Source: Asaia platycodi JCM 25414 (GTDB taxonomy: Bacteria > Pseudomonadota > Alphaproteobacteria > Acetobacterales > Acetobacteraceae). Taken from it: a DNA stretch of 64,000 nucleotides. The notes below the pieces were generated by a model, which worked only from the letters and a program-made list of their open reading frames with translations, was not told the DNA's origin and searched no databases. A program made the position numbers and the translations under genes. The stretch is from assembly GCF_000614545.1 (NCBI RefSeq), contig NZ_BAKW01000011.1, forward strand, positions 40,050 to 104,049, given 5' to 3'. Shown here in pieces: positions 1 through 9,302 of this stretch (position 1 is the first letter of the stretch; the number at the start of each line of letters is the position of its first letter).

Positions 1-208
1 AATTCGTCACGTCGCAGACGACCGTCTTTACCTTCACGCCATGCTCGGCAAAGCCCTTCGCTGCATCGTCGAGCTTGGCCTGATCGAGGTCGAGCAGCAC
101 GACATGGCTGCCTTCCTTTGCCAGGCGCCGGGCGACGGCAAGGCCGATATTGCCTGCGGCACCCGTCACCAGAGCCGTCTTGCCTGCGAAGCGTTTCTGA
201 TCACTCAT
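1..208 (-). CDS. SDR family oxidoreductase (N-terminal fragment)
   Basis: Only the first 69 codons are inside the window; the gene runs off the left edge. Translation from the ATG at 208 gives a Rossmann-fold start: MSDQKRFAGKTALVTGAAGN continues into IGLAVARRLAKEGSHVVLLD. This has the TGxxxxIG dinucleotide-binding glycine motif of short-chain dehydrogenases and an acidic residue at the end of beta-2 (LLDLD), which in this family usually favours NAD(H). The substrate cannot be told because the active-site half is missing. A second SDR gene follows upstream on the same strand after 129 bp, so the two may be co-expressed. Confidence 0.85.
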   Translation of the reverse strand, partial: MSDQKRFAGKTALVTGAAGNIGLAVARRLAKEGSHVVLLDLDQAKLDDAAKGFAEHGVKVKTVVCDVTN

Positions 209-337
209 TGATTGGTTTTCCTTTTGGGGCCTGCGCCAGATCTTCAGTCGGGCGCGGGCGAAACATGGTCGCCCCTGCAAGAGCGGCGGGTATTATTTAC
301 TAACTTTTCAGAAGCCGTCCGGTCGCATTGGTTGGTA

Positions 338-1127
338 TCAAAGCGTCTTGAGCATGCCGCCATCGACGAAGTAGGATGATCCGACGCTGTAGGAAGCCTT
401 GTCCGAGCACAGGAAGACGAAGAAATTGGCCAGCTCTTCCGGCGAGCCGAAGCGCTTGATCGGGGCGTTTTCATCGGCCACCGATTGCAGGTAGCCCTCC
501 CAGTCGCCGCCGGTTTCGCTCGTGAGCTGCTTGGCAGTCTTTACCCAGTCCGGTGTCAGGATCAGACCCGGATTGACGCAGTTGACGCGGATATTGTCCT
601 TGATGACTTCAGTCGCGAGCGTCTTGGAGAACATCATCAGAGCAGCTTTGGTGACGTTGTAGATTGGCTCGTACCACAGAGGCTGCGCGGCGCAGATCGA
701 CGCATTGTGGATGATGGCACCCCCCTCGTTTTTTCATGCCGGGCACGAGTCCGCGTGCGAGACGCACAGCAGCCATGACATGCAGCTCCCAGTAAAACTG
801 CCATTTGTCATCGGGCGCTTCCATGATCGTCTCGTTCGAGCCGGTGCCTGCGTTGTTGATCAGGATGTCTGCACCGCCAAAGGCTTCGTCGATCTGGCGC
901 ACAACGCTTTCGACGCCCTCGGCTGTCGCGACATCGGCAGAAACAGGCAGGCAACGCACGCCATGGGTTTCGGCCAGTTGGCGGGCGGCGCTTTCGAGCC
1001 GCTCCTTGTCGCGGGCGACCATGACGATATGCGCCCCTTCGCGGGCCAGCCCCTCGGCCACGGCAAGGCCAATCCCGACACTACCGCCCGTGACGACCGC
1101 CACCTTGTTTTTCAGGCCCATATCCAT
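338..1127 (-). CDS. SDR family oxidoreductase, apparent frameshift
   Basis: Short-chain dehydrogenase of about 262 residues. The start ATG at 1127 (MDMGLKNKVAVVTGG) is preceded by AAGGAG at 7 bp. Visible motifs are TGGSVGIG (cofactor glycines), NNAG, and the catalytic YNVTK (YxxxK) after the shift. The reading frame breaks at about 711-717, where six consecutive G on the coding strand leave the frame one base too long (or two short). Reading on in the other frame restores the active-site segment (AIIHNAS, YNVTK) and the normal C-terminus VGSSYFVDGGMLKTL. The break is therefore a homopolymer indel in an otherwise intact gene. The substrate is unknown; the arginine after beta-2 (VARDKERL) suggests NADP(H), which is inference. 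Confidence 0.85.
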
Positions 1128-1560
1128 CTTGTCGCTCCTTTGTGAGGCAGAGGCGGCCCGAGATGGACCACCAGACTGCCGCGACTGAACGGGGATATGC
1201 GTCATTGCAAAAGGGGGGAGGCCGAACACGTTGAAGTGTAGTCGAACACGCCCTGGTGAGGCGGTCAGGAAACGCCCCCTGGTCTTGTTGTCGCAGGCTT
1301 TTTTCTCCTGGCTGGGAATGCCGCGTTTCGGTTCCAGCTCAGCCTGACAAGCTCGGCGCATCGAGCGAATTAGCTACTGGCACAGAGCCCAGCGCATCAG
1401 CCGTGCACTCGATCTATTCGTGAAATCGCATGCTGGTGGTGGAACAGCGGGTGCGAGAAGCACCGTGAAAGACGCTTTCACCGACGTGTTCCCTTGCGTC
1501 CTTTCAGCGGCGCGCTACAGAACTTTTCATAACGAAATTTCAGGACAGGAGATGATGATC
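1128..1560. other. intergenic region, no gene recognised
   Basis: 433 bp between the divergent SDR and lipoprotein genes. No convincing coding frame is seen. It holds two copies of CGAACACG at 1223-1230 and 1243-1250, exactly 20 bp apart, 96 bp or more upstream of the SDR start. This could be an operator, but nothing in the window identifies a regulator. The AGGACAGGAG at 1542-1551 serves the lipoprotein gene. Confidence 0.4.
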
Positions 1561-1830
1561 ATGTTGCTCACTCCAACGCGTGCTGCTGGCGCAGCTTGTT
1601 TGCTGGCGCTCGCTTGTTTCTCTCTTTCCGGTTGTGGGGGGAAGGACGTCAGGAAAGACCAGTTGGGCATGGCCAATCCGGCCTCGGTTTTTTGTAAGGA
1701 ACAGGGCGGCAAGCTCGAAATCAAGCACGAGAAAGACGGCGAGGTGGGCTATTGCCATCTGCCTTACGGCCGCGTTGTCGAAGAATGGGTATTGTGGCGG
1801 GCGGCTCATCACGATGTGACATCGCATTAA
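1561..1830 (+). CDS. DUF333-type lipoprotein
   Basis: An 89-residue exported lipoprotein. MLLTPTRAAGAACLLALACF is followed by a lipobox LSGC, so the mature protein starts at the cysteine about residue 25. The remainder carries the DUF333 pattern: ANPASVFC, GGKLEIK, GYCHLP and EEW, with two cysteines that may pair. The family is sometimes labelled putative hemolysin; no activity is established. Three ATGs lie close together (1552, 1555, 1561). The one at 1561 is preferred because AGGAG at 1547-1551 is then 9 bp away. It stands alone between a divergent SDR gene and a HAD gene. Confidence 0.8.
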   Translation: MLLTPTRAAGAACLLALACFSLSGCGGKDVRKDQLGMANPASVFCKEQGGKLEIKHEKDGEVGYCHLPYGRVVEEWVLWRAAHHDVTSH

Positions 1831-1898
1831 CCGCGCCGCGAAGTGCCGAGGATGTGAAGAGCGTCGGTGAACAGCTACGGGCAGCAATCGTTAAAGGA

Positions 1899-1918
1899 GT
1901 GGGAGCAGGCGCTCCCAC
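1899..1918. repeat. hairpin downstream of the lipoprotein gene
   Basis: Perfect 8-bp inverted repeat GTGGGAGC / GCTCCCAC with a 4-base loop. A T5 run occurs only about 25 bp further on (1945-1949), so it is not a textbook intrinsic terminator but may end transcription of the lipoprotein gene. Confidence 0.45.
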
Positions 1919-2045
1919 GCCGTGAAGGCCTCAGCTTCCGGGCTTTTTAAGGCATCGGGAGAGATGATCGTCAAAGCCCGCCCAACTATCTGGGCTATGC
2001 GACAGAGGCGTTACGGCAGCTTTTTTTGACGTCACGAGGGAATGA

Positions 2046-2750
2046 ATGCCCGCCCTTAACTTGCCCGGCCATCTGGTCACCACACCGCAGATCTCGGTAC
2101 GCGGTGTCATCTTCGACATGGATGGACTCCTTCTCGACAGTGAAACTCTGGCGATGGAAGCCCTGATCTGCGCCGGTCGCGATCTTGATTGCGAGCTGTC
2201 TCGTTTTTTCTGCGAGCGCATGATCGGCGTACCTGAAGATGGCTGCGCGGCTTTGCTGCGTGACACTTACGGAGACGCCTTTCCGTCAGAGCGGTTCTTC
2301 GCCTTGCAGACGGAACATTTGCGGCATTTCATCGATAGCGGGCGGCTGGCAATAAAACCGGGCGTCGTCCCGTTGCTTGATCTTCTGGATGCGCGGCATA
2401 TTCCTCGGGCTATCGCGACCTCTTCGGGCCGTGACCGCACCGAAGATCAGTTACGCCGGGTGTCGCTTTATGATCGCTTCGACGCGATCGTTAGCCGTGA
2501 TGACGTGACCCAGGGCAAGCCTGCCCCCGACCCCTATCTCGTAGCGGCCTCGCGCATTGGTGTGGACCCTGAGCTTTGCCTTGCTCTGGAAGATTCAACG
2601 AACGGCGCGATCGCCGCACTCGCTGCCGGAATGCGCGTCATTGTGGTGCCCGATCTCATTCAACCTGCAGATGAGGTCAGGGAAAAAGTCCTTGCCATCG
2701 TGCGCGATCTCTTTGTCGCCCGAGACTATGTCATGCGCTACGCGCGTTAG
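2046..2750 (+). CDS. HAD-superfamily hydrolase (phosphoglucomutase/phosphatase-like)
   Basis: Full-length 234-residue HAD subfamily I enzyme. Motif I is FDMDGLLLDSE (nucleophile and acid Asp, residues about 22-32), motif II is ATSSGR, motif III Lys lies in GKPAPDPYL, and motif IV is ALEDSTNG. The helical cap between motifs I and II marks the beta-phosphoglucomutase / 2-deoxyglucose-6-phosphatase branch. The second Asp of DxD makes both phosphatase and mutase possible; the substrate is unknown. The start ATG at 2046 is preceded by GAGGG. A second, diverged HAD of the same branch lies 650 bp downstream. Confidence 0.85.
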   Translation: MPALNLPGHLVTTPQISVRGVIFDMDGLLLDSETLAMEALICAGRDLDCELSRFFCERMIGVPEDGCAALLRDTYGDAFPSERFFALQTEHLRHFIDSGRLAIKPGVVPLLDLLDARHIPRAIATSSGRDRTEDQLRRVSLYDRFDAIVSRDDVTQGKPAPDPYLVAASRIGVDPELCLALEDSTNGAIAALAAGMRVIVVPDLIQPADEVREKVLAIVRDLFVARDYVMRYAR

Positions 2751-3404
2751 CTCGATATACAGGCTGTCCGGCTTTTGCCGATCTGAAAGCATCCCAGCGC
2801 CGGTCGGCAAGAGTGATTTCTTTCCGGGGGAGAACGTTTTCGGCCAAGCGAGCCAGAGTGGAACGCCGTGATTGTTTGCTGGCGCGCGCTGCCCGCCTCG
2901 CTGGATCGAAAAAACTGCCGCGAGGTCGCTTGGCGAATTACGACAAAAATTTCACCTGATCGTTGCGAAACTGCAAAGCAGCGTGGGCGCTCCTTCAACC
3001 GTGTCGGTGTTACGCCGAACATTTGAAAAGCGGCTATGTGGTTGCTTGAACAGGCAGATTTGATCCGAATAAAAAATACGCCTCAACCATGGTTTTGAAT
3101 AAGATATAAATAAAAAAAGAGTCACGGAAAGCATTTCCAAGATGATCCAATTTCATAAAAAAGTAACAGATATAAAGTCACTATCACAACGATAGGGACA
3201 AGCCAGACTGTGTGCGGCAAGGGTCTCAAACAACAGCGGAAATTTTCTCCAACTTCATATTTCCAACATTATTTGACATTTTTTCCTTGAATTATGCTTC
3301 TCAATGACTATCTTAAGGTCATACACACGATTTCGTGATTGCCCCAACCCTGAATGCGGGTTCTGTCCGACGACACACGCGCATGCACCGAAAAGGACAA
3401 TGCC
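2751..3404. other. long intergenic region, AT-rich in its second half
   Basis: 654 bp without a recognisable gene on either strand. From about 3060 to 3320 the sequence is far richer in A+T than the rest of the window (runs such as AAAAAATA and AAATAAAAAAAG), which looks like an upstream regulatory region for the HAD gene at 3405. No repeat or RNA gene was identified. Confidence 0.5.
3287..3314 (+). promoter_or_regulatory. candidate sigma-70 promoter for the HAD gene
   Basis: TTGAAT (3287-3292), 16 bp, TATCTT (3309-3314), in the AT-rich stretch 90 bp before the start codon. A TTGACA also occurs at 3273-3278 but has no well-spaced -10. This is a pattern match only. Confidence 0.3.
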
Positions 3405-4145
3405 ATGACCGTAGCACCAGCCCATGCCACCGATATTCCTGCTGCTATCCGCGAAGACGGCTCGCTGAAACTCGTCATATTTGATTGCGACGGCGTGCTC
3501 GTCGATGGCGAACATCTCTCGACCGCCAAAATGGCAGAAGAGGCCCGTCATCACGGGTGGGAACTTTCGGATGAAGAGGCCCACAAGATTTTCACCGGCG
3601 GCGAACTGGTCAAGATCGGCGAGCGCATCGGTCGCGAGACCGGCAAGGAAATGCCCGCCGACTGGGATATGATGATGCAGGATCGCATTGTCAAAATGAT
3701 GGAAACCGAAGCCGAGACCATCGACGGTGCGCATGAGATGCTGCAGCGCGTCCATGATCTGGGTCTGCCAATTCGTATTGGCTCGAACTCTTCGGGCGCG
3801 GAGATGGAAGCCAAGTTCTCCAGCACCGGTCTGGACGAGTTGCTTGAGGATGAGCGTATCCATTCCGGTCGCGATCTCGACATGCCCAAGCCGCGCCCTG
3901 ACCTTTATCTGCATGCCGCAGAGCTTGAAGGTGTCGGCCCCGAGCATTGCATCGTGCTGGAAGACTCAGACACCGGTGCCGAAGCCGCCCGCCGCGCTGG
4001 CATGGCCTGCGTTCTGCTGCGTGATCTCGACAAGCCTGCGCCGAGCTGGCCCGGCCTGCTGCGCATCGGTCATCTCTCCGAGTTTCCGCTGATCCTCAAG
4101 CAGATCCTCGACGTGCAGACCGGCAGCCGCCCCATCGCTGCCTGA
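3405..4145 (+). CDS. HAD-superfamily hydrolase (phosphatase-like)
   Basis: A 246-residue HAD subfamily I enzyme. Motif I is FDCDGVLVDGE, the cap domain follows, then motif II GSNSSG, Lys motif KPRPDLYL and motif IV VLEDSDTGAEAA. The start ATG at 3405 has AAAAGGA 7 bp upstream. Asp-Gly-Val-Leu-Val-Asp resembles the sugar-phosphate phosphatase / GPH-like group (YniC, YfbT type), but the substrate cannot be assigned. It is monocistronic and ends in a strong terminator. Confidence 0.85.
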   Translation: MTVAPAHATDIPAAIREDGSLKLVIFDCDGVLVDGEHLSTAKMAEEARHHGWELSDEEAHKIFTGGELVKIGERIGRETGKEMPADWDMMMQDRIVKMMETEAETIDGAHEMLQRVHDLGLPIRIGSNSSGAEMEAKFSSTGLDELLEDERIHSGRDLDMPKPRPDLYLHAAELEGVGPEHCIVLEDSDTGAEAARRAGMACVLLRDLDKPAPSWPGLLRIGHLSEFPLILKQILDVQTGSRPIAA

Positions 4146-4165
4146 TCTTTGGTTCGTTAATGCCG

Positions 4166-4198
4166 GAAAAAGCCGCTCTCTTATGGGCGGCTTTTTTT
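4166..4198 (+). terminator. intrinsic terminator after the HAD gene
   Basis: Stem AAAGCCGC / GCGGCTTT around a 10-base loop, followed by a T run. Confidence 0.85.
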
Positions 4199-4275
4199 AT
4201 GCGTCTGGCTTAACGGGCGGGGAAACGGGCGCGCTGGTCGACGCGTTCGCGCCATACACAGCAAGGACAGACATC

Positions 4276-4488
4276 ATGTCGGCGAAAGACTTCAAGAAGG
4301 GTGACGATGTCACCTGGAAGACCAGCAATGGCGAGACCGAAGGTCACGTGGTCAAGACGGTGACCGAGCCCATGAAGATCAAGAAAAACGAGATCAAGGC
4401 GTCGAAAGACGATCCCAAGATTTTCGTGGAAAGTGATAAGACCGGCGCGGAAGCTGCACACAAGCCGGAGGCCCTTCAAAAGAAATGA
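4276..4488 (+). CDS. small Hva1/TUDOR (DUF2945-type) protein
   Basis: A 70-residue hydrophilic protein, MSAKDFKKGDDVTWKTSNGE, continuing with GHVVKTVTEPMKI and a lysine-rich tail. The pattern (F..GD.V.WK...G...G.V) is that of the Hva1_TUDOR / DUF2945 family, a small SH3-like barrel of unknown role in bacteria. The ATG at 4276 is chosen because the family begins here; the open frame extends upstream but overlaps the terminator. Its stop codon overlaps the next start as ATGA, so the two genes are translationally coupled. Confidence 0.75.
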   Translation: MSAKDFKKGDDVTWKTSNGETEGHVVKTVTEPMKIKKNEIKASKDDPKIFVESDKTGAEAAHKPEALQKK

Positions 4489-4964
4489 GTATTCTTTCCT
4501 TTTGCGTGCTTAGTGGACGCGGTCTGATGGTGGCAGGGCTTTTGGGCATGCTGTCGTTTGGTGCGGCTCAAGCGCAGATTGCGCCTGCGCAATGCGATAA
4601 TCAGAAATTCCTCGCCGATCAGGCCGGGTTTCTGCAAACGGGCCCCACACGGGTCGACCTGCCCGAGCACGTCTGTGGTCAGGTCGTCTCCGTGACCCAG
4701 AGATCCCGCCGCACGCGCAGCGGCGTGCATGGTTATTTCATGATGCAGGTGGCGCCAGGGCATCAGATACGCATCGTCTCCGATCTCGATCGTATGCAGG
4801 CACCTGACTGGCCTTGGGTCAAGCCGGGCGATCCGGTCGACGTGGTAGGGCGCTATTATTTCGACTCAGCCCGCAGTCAGGGCATCGACTGGACCCATCA
4901 TGGCACAGGGCGCCACTGGGCGAGCCCCGGCTATGTTCAGGTTGATGGCAGCCGATACGAATAA
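4485..4964 (+). CDS. DUF3465-like exported protein
   Basis: A 159-residue protein with an N-terminal signal peptide (hydrophobic LMVAGLLGMLSFGAAQAQ, probable cleavage after AQA). The mature part has CGQVVSV, HGYFMMQV, a G(H)QIRIVSDLD strand and VKPGDPVDVVGRYYFD, followed by WTHHGTGRHWASPGYVQ. This matches the DUF3465 pattern, a periplasmic OB-fold-like family without known function. It overlaps the preceding gene by four bases and ends at a bidirectional terminator facing clpA. Confidence 0.75.
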   Translation: MSILSFCVLSGRGLMVAGLLGMLSFGAAQAQIAPAQCDNQKFLADQAGFLQTGPTRVDLPEHVCGQVVSVTQRSRRTRSGVHGYFMMQVAPGHQIRIVSDLDRMQAPDWPWVKPGDPVDVVGRYYFDSARSQGIDWTHHGTGRHWASPGYVQVDGSRYE

Positions 4965-4997
4965 AAAAAGCGGTGGGTCACCCCACCGCCTTTTTTC
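4964..4997. terminator. bidirectional terminator between the DUF3465 gene and clpA
   Basis: GCGGTGGG / CCCCACCGC stem with a 3-base loop, flanked by A7 on the left and T6 on the right, so it can act on both convergent genes. Confidence 0.85.
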
Positions 4998-5019
4998 TAT
5001 TAGGTCTGATAACGACTTA

Positions 5020-7356
5020 TCAGTTGTCGCTTGTCGCTTCTGAGCGCTCGTCGGAATCTTCCTCGCCCATCTTGCTTGCAGTCGGCATGGCTTCGAGGAA
5101 CTCGAAATGAAGTGCGTTGTCCTTCAGGCCGATGCGTACGGCGCCACCATTGACCAGCGCGCCGAAGAGAAGCTCCTCTGCCAGGGGCTTCTTGATATTG
5201 TCCTGAATGACACGACCCAACGGCCTTGCGCCGTAATGGCGATCGTAGCCCCGCTCGGCCAGCCACTCCTTGGCAGCAGAGGTGATCTCGATCGTGACAT
5301 GACGATCGGCGAGCTGGGCCTCGAGCTGAAGCACAAATTTCTCCACCACGCGCCCGACAGTTTCGGGCGTAAGATTGGCGAAGGGAATGATCGCATCCAG
5401 GCGATTGCGGAACTCGGGAGTGAAGAGCCTCTTGATGGCGTCCTCGTCCTCGCCCACGCGATCGATGCGGCCGAAGCCTACGGCTTCCTTGCTCAGATCG
5501 GCAGCACCTGCATTGGTCGTCATGATGAGGATGACATTGCGGAAATCGATCGTCTTGCCGTTATGGTCGGTCAGACGGCCATGATCCATGACCTGAAGCA
5601 GGATGTTGTAAAGCTCGGGATGGGCCTTCTCGATTTCATCGAGCAGCAGCACGGCGTGGGGATGCTGGTCGATGGCATCTGTCAGCAGCCCGCCCTGATC
5701 AAAGCCCACATAGCCCGGCGGTGCACCGATCAGGCGCGAAATCGAGTGGCGCTCCATATATTCCGACATGTCGAAACGGATCAGTTCGATGCCGAGTGAC
5801 GACGCCAGCTGCTTGGCCACTTCGGTCTTGCCAACGCCGGTAGGGCCCGAGAACAGGTAATTGCCGATCGGCTTTTCCGGGTCCCGCAATCCGGCACGCG
5901 CCAGCTTGATGGCCGAGGTAAGGGCCTCGATGGCGCGATCCTGACCGAACACCATGTTCTTGAGATCGCGCGAAAGAAGACGCAGTGTCTCGCGGTCGTC
6001 GGTCGAGACCGATTTGGGCGGGATGCGCGCAATCTTGGCGACAATCTCTTCGATGTCCTTGAGAGTGACCGTCTTGCGGCGCTTGCTCTCGGGCAGGAGC
6101 ATGCGCGACGCACCAGCCTCGTCGATGATGTCGATCGCCTTATCGGGCAGCTTCCGGTCATGCATGTATTTGGCCGAGAGTTCGACCGCTGCCTTGAGCG
6201 CATCATCGGTGTAGCGCACTTTGTGATGGCGTTCGTAATTACCCTTCAACCCGCGCAAAATCTTGATTGTGTCGCTGATCGAGGGTTCCGGCACATCGAT
6301 CTTCTGGAAGCGACGCACCAGGGCGCGATCCTTTTCGAAATGCTGGCGGTATTCCTTGTAGGTGGTCGAACCGATGCATCGCAGCGTACCGGCGGCGAGG
6401 GCGGGCTTGAGCAGGTTCGAGGCGTCCATCGCCCCGCCCGAAGTCGCGCCTGCTCCGATGACGGTGTGGATTTCATCGATGAACAGGATACCGCCCGGCG
6501 TCTGATCGAGTTCGGTCACGACAGCCTTCAGGCGCTCTTCGAAATCGCCGCGATAGCGCGTGCCCGCGAGAAGCGCGCCCATATCGAGCGAGAAGATCGT
6601 GGCGTCGAGCAGCACTTCGGGCACATCGCCTTCGACAATGCGTTTGGCGAGGCCTTCTGCAATGGCCGTCTTGCCGACGCCGGGATCGCCCACATAAAGC
6701 GGGTTGTTCTTGGTGCGACGGCAGAGGATCTGGATTGTGCGCTCGACTTCGCTGTCGCGACCGATCAGCGGATCGATCTTGCCGTCTTCGGCGCGCTTGT
6801 TGAGATCCACACAATAGGCGGCCAGCGCCTCTAGCGGCTTCGCGGTCTTGCCCTGCTTCTCTTCACGCTCGCCTTCTTCCTTGTCACGCGAGCCTGTAGG
6901 TGTGCGACGGCTTGACTTGTCGGGAGCCTTGGCGATGCCGTGCGAGATGAAATTGACCGCATCGAGACGCGTCATGTCCTGCAATTGCAGGAAATAGACT
7001 GCATGACTCTCGCGCTCGGCAAAAAGCGCCACCAGCACATTGGCGCCCGTTACCTCGTCACGCCCTGTAGACTGCACATGAATGGCGGCACGCTGGATCA
7101 CGCGCTGGAAAGCGGCGGTAGGCTTTGGCTCGGTAGGGCGCTCGGAGGCGAGACCTGCAAGATCCTTGTCGAGAAATTCGGTGAGATCGGCGCGCAGCTT
7201 TTCGAGATCAATGCCGCATGCCTTAAAGACTGTCACCGAGTCGGTGTCTTCTGTCAGGGCCAGAAGGAGATGTTCGAGGGTCGCATATTCATGCCGCCGT
7301 TCCCCGGCGAGGGTGAGGGCGCGATGGAGCGTCTGTTCGAGCATACGAGACAACAT
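5020..7356 (-). CDS. clpA: ATP-dependent Clp protease ATP-binding subunit ClpA
   Basis: A 778-residue class I Clp ATPase, the unfoldase that feeds substrates to ClpP in the cytosol. It has an N-terminal double Clp repeat (residues 1-145), a charged linker (about 146-170), D1 with Walker A GDPGVGKT (about 223-230) and Walker B ILFIDE (about 290), and D2 with Walker A GPTGVGKT (about 504-511). The pore motif GYVGFDQGG is present. There is no long coiled-coil middle domain, which separates it from ClpB. VGFGR stands where the ClpP-docking IGL/F loop is expected. ClpS is encoded just upstream on the same strand, the usual arrangement for the N-end-rule pathway. The start at ATG 7356 is preceded by AAAGGAG. 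Confidence 0.97.
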   Translation of the reverse strand: MLSRMLEQTLHRALTLAGERRHEYATLEHLLLALTEDTDSVTVFKACGIDLEKLRADLTEFLDKDLAGLASERPTEPKPTAAFQRVIQRAAIHVQSTGRDEVTGANVLVALFAERESHAVYFLQLQDMTRLDAVNFISHGIAKAPDKSSRRTPTGSRDKEEGEREEKQGKTAKPLEALAAYCVDLNKRAEDGKIDPLIGRDSEVERTIQILCRRTKNNPLYVGDPGVGKTAIAEGLAKRIVEGDVPEVLLDATIFSLDMGALLAGTRYRGDFEERLKAVVTELDQTPGGILFIDEIHTVIGAGATSGGAMDASNLLKPALAAGTLRCIGSTTYKEYRQHFEKDRALVRRFQKIDVPEPSISDTIKILRGLKGNYERHHKVRYTDDALKAAVELSAKYMHDRKLPDKAIDIIDEAGASRMLLPESKRRKTVTLKDIEEIVAKIARIPPKSVSTDDRETLRLLSRDLKNMVFGQDRAIEALTSAIKLARAGLRDPEKPIGNYLFSGPTGVGKTEVAKQLASSLGIELIRFDMSEYMERHSISRLIGAPPGYVGFDQGGLLTDAIDQHPHAVLLLDEIEKAHPELYNILLQVMDHGRLTDHNGKTIDFRNVILIMTTNAGAADLSKEAVGFGRIDRVGEDEDAIKRLFTPEFRNRLDAIIPFANLTPETVGRVVEKFVLQLEAQLADRHVTIEITSAAKEWLAERGYDRHYGARPLGRVIQDNIKKPLAEELLFGALVNGGAVRIGLKDNALHFEFLEAMPTASKMGEEDSDERSEATSDN

Positions 7357-7476
7357 GGGGGCGCTCCTTTGGGTCAGGCGTGACGGGCCAACGGGACTGG
7401 ATGTAGGCTAATCTTGGTTTAGAAAAAGAATACTCTCTATGTTGTTTCGCGGACTGACTGCCGACAAGGGGCGGAA

Positions 7477-7905
7477 TCAGGCCTTTTCGATCATACATTG
7501 CAACGGGTGCTGGTTCTGCCGGGCGAGATCCATCACCTGTGTCACCTTGCTCTCTGCCACTTCGAAGGTGAACACGCCGCAAATGCCGACGCCCTTCTTG
7601 TGAACATTGAGCATGATATTCGTCGCTTCTTCGCGCGATTTGGAAAAAAAGCGTTCCAAAACATGCACGACGAATTCCATGGGGGTGTAATCGTCATTCA
7701 GCATCAAAACCTTGTACATCGCCGGGCGGCGTGTTTCAGGTCGTGCCTGAATGACCACGCTGATATGTGATTCGTCATCGCTTTCATTCTTGCCGGGTGG
7801 CTCGTCTGGCGTCGAGGCGCAGACGAGCGCGAACGCGCCGGAAGGAAAGCCGGGCGAGATGAAGGTCTCGGTGGTCGTGGCGCGGTAGTGCATGGTCAGG
7901 AGCAT
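7477..7905 (-). CDS. clpS: ClpS adaptor protein
   Basis: Adaptor that hands N-degron substrates to ClpA. The core is typical: [20 protein letters not shown] (substrate pocket Asn-Asp and Met), a helix [26 protein letters not shown] and a C-terminal AESKV...[10 protein letters not shown]. The core starts about 60 residues into the frame, so the N-terminus is uncertain: ATGs at 7905 and 7893 are both possible and neither has a clear Shine-Dalgarno sequence. It lies 120 bp upstream of clpA. Confidence 0.92.
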   Translation of the reverse strand: MLLTMHYRATTTETFISPGFPSGAFALVCASTPDEPPGKNESDDESHISVVIQARPETRRPAMYKVLMLNDDYTPMEFVVHVLERFFSKSREEATNIMLNVHKKGVGICGVFTFEVAESKVTQVMDLARQNQHPLQCMIEKA

Positions 7906-8071
7906 ATGGGATGAAAACGGTGATCGCAAAGATCTAACGCGGGACAAAGAGTCAAAATCCCGCTGAAGGCGCGGTTTACCTTATTTTTCCCGCAATTGAC
8001 GCAGATGATCGTGGACGACAGGAAAAGCGTCTGTCTATGATGGGAAAACCGCCAGAGAACCGGGGGCACAA

Positions 8072-8962
8072 GTGACCTACTGCATGCAGTCCGCAAAGAA
8101 CAAACGCCTGTCCAAGGCAAAAAATGCGGGTAAGACGCGCAAATGGGTCGTGTTCACGCGTACGGCGCTGGGTGTCTGTCTGACCGCGGGGATTGCAGGC
8201 GTGCCCAAGGCGGCGCGCGCGCAATATGCCGGCCACGTCAGCTCCTATGTGGTCGACGTCAATAGTGGTGCGGTGCTGTCGCAGGTCGATCCCGATCTCC
8301 AGCGCTACCCGGCCTCACTCACCAAGCTCATGACGCTGTATATGGCGTTTCGTGCCCTGAAGGCGGGTGAGATCACGCCCGATACTACCGTGCCTGTGTC
8401 GATTCACGCGGCAACCCAGGCACCATCCAAGCTCGGTCTCGTGCCCGGCACGCGCTTTGTCGTTCAGCAGGCGATCCTGGGGCTCGTCACAAAGTCGGCA
8501 AATGATGCGGCCTGCGCGCTGGGCGAGCTGCTCGGTGGCGGCGATGAAGTGCGTTTTGCCAACATGATGACGCAGCAGGCGCGTGCGCTCGGCATGTCGA
8601 ACACGACCTTCCGTAATGCCTCCGGCCTGCCCGACCCCGATCAGGTGACGACGGCCCGCGATCTGTCGATGCTGGCACAACATCTCGTTCAGGATTTTCC
8701 TGAATATTACCATTATTTCTCGACGCCGATGTTCGCCTTCCACGGGCGTATGATCCCGAACCACAACCCGATGCTCAAGACCTATGCGGGCGCGGACGGC
8801 ATGAAGACGGGCTACACTGATCTCGCGGGTCATAACCTCATCACTTCTGCCCAGCGCAGTAATGTGCGTCTGGTTGGCGTCGTGCTCGGCGCACGCTCCA
8901 ATCCGCAGCGCAATGCGATGATGGCCAATATTCTGGATCAGGGTTTCGCCTCTGAGGCGTAG
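8072..8962 (+). CDS. D-alanyl-D-alanine carboxypeptidase (PBP5/6 family)
   Basis: A 296-residue peptidase S11 enzyme that trims pentapeptide stems of peptidoglycan in the periplasm. The N-terminus is basic, then hydrophobic (TALGVCLTAGIAGVPKAARA), a signal peptide. Catalytic motifs are SLTK (SxxK, Ser about residue 82), SAN (SxN) and KTG in GMKTGYT. It lacks the second beta domain and amphipathic anchor of E. coli PBP5, as many short alphaproteobacterial members do. The start is a GTG at 8072 with GGGGG upstream; the ATG at 8084 is an alternative. Confidence 0.92.
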   Translation: MTYCMQSAKNKRLSKAKNAGKTRKWVVFTRTALGVCLTAGIAGVPKAARAQYAGHVSSYVVDVNSGAVLSQVDPDLQRYPASLTKLMTLYMAFRALKAGEITPDTTVPVSIHAATQAPSKLGLVPGTRFVVQQAILGLVTKSANDAACALGELLGGGDEVRFANMMTQQARALGMSNTTFRNASGLPDPDQVTTARDLSMLAQHLVQDFPEYYHYFSTPMFAFHGRMIPNHNPMLKTYAGADGMKTGYTDLAGHNLITSAQRSNVRLVGVVLGARSNPQRNAMMANILDQGFASEA

Positions 8963-8967
8963 CCCCG

Positions 8968-9198
8968 ATGGCGCCGCTGCATCCGCCCACCGTTCTTGCG
9001 CGCAACGTGCGCCGCCGTGGTCATGCGTCGGGCGGGTCGAGCGCCGTGTTCGAGGTCGCCGAGGCACCCAGCGGCCCGCGCCGTTACCAGCCGGTCGCCC
9101 ATGGCGCCAAGCATCATGTTGTGGCAGGCGCCAATGTACGCATGGCGACGTCGCGCCATGTCGTCTCGACAAAGAAAAATCCCGTCACCAGAAGCTGA
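8968..9198 (+). CDS. possible small basic hypothetical protein
   Basis: A 76-codon open frame starting 5 bp after the carboxypeptidase stop. It is rich in Arg, Ala, His and Val and has no recognisable motif. The opposite strand is also open over most of the same stretch, and no clear ribosome binding site is seen, so it may not be real. The rest of 8963-9302 holds no other recognisable gene. Confidence 0.25.
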   Translation: MAPLHPPTVLARNVRRRGHASGGSSAVFEVAEAPSGPRRYQPVAHGAKHHVVAGANVRMATSRHVVSTKKNPVTRS

Positions 9199-9302
9199 AC
9201 TGGCGGGCTGCGAAAAAACGCGGCCCCGACCTTGCTCCTGACGCCTCAGGCGCGCATTTTCTCTGAATTCTTGGCAAGATCAGAGAATTCAGCAGGAGGC
9301 GA

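Noticed and set aside
8938..9159. 73-codon minus-strand frame overlapping the carboxypeptidase end
   Set aside because: No ribosome binding site, no motif, and it competes with an equally weak plus-strand frame.
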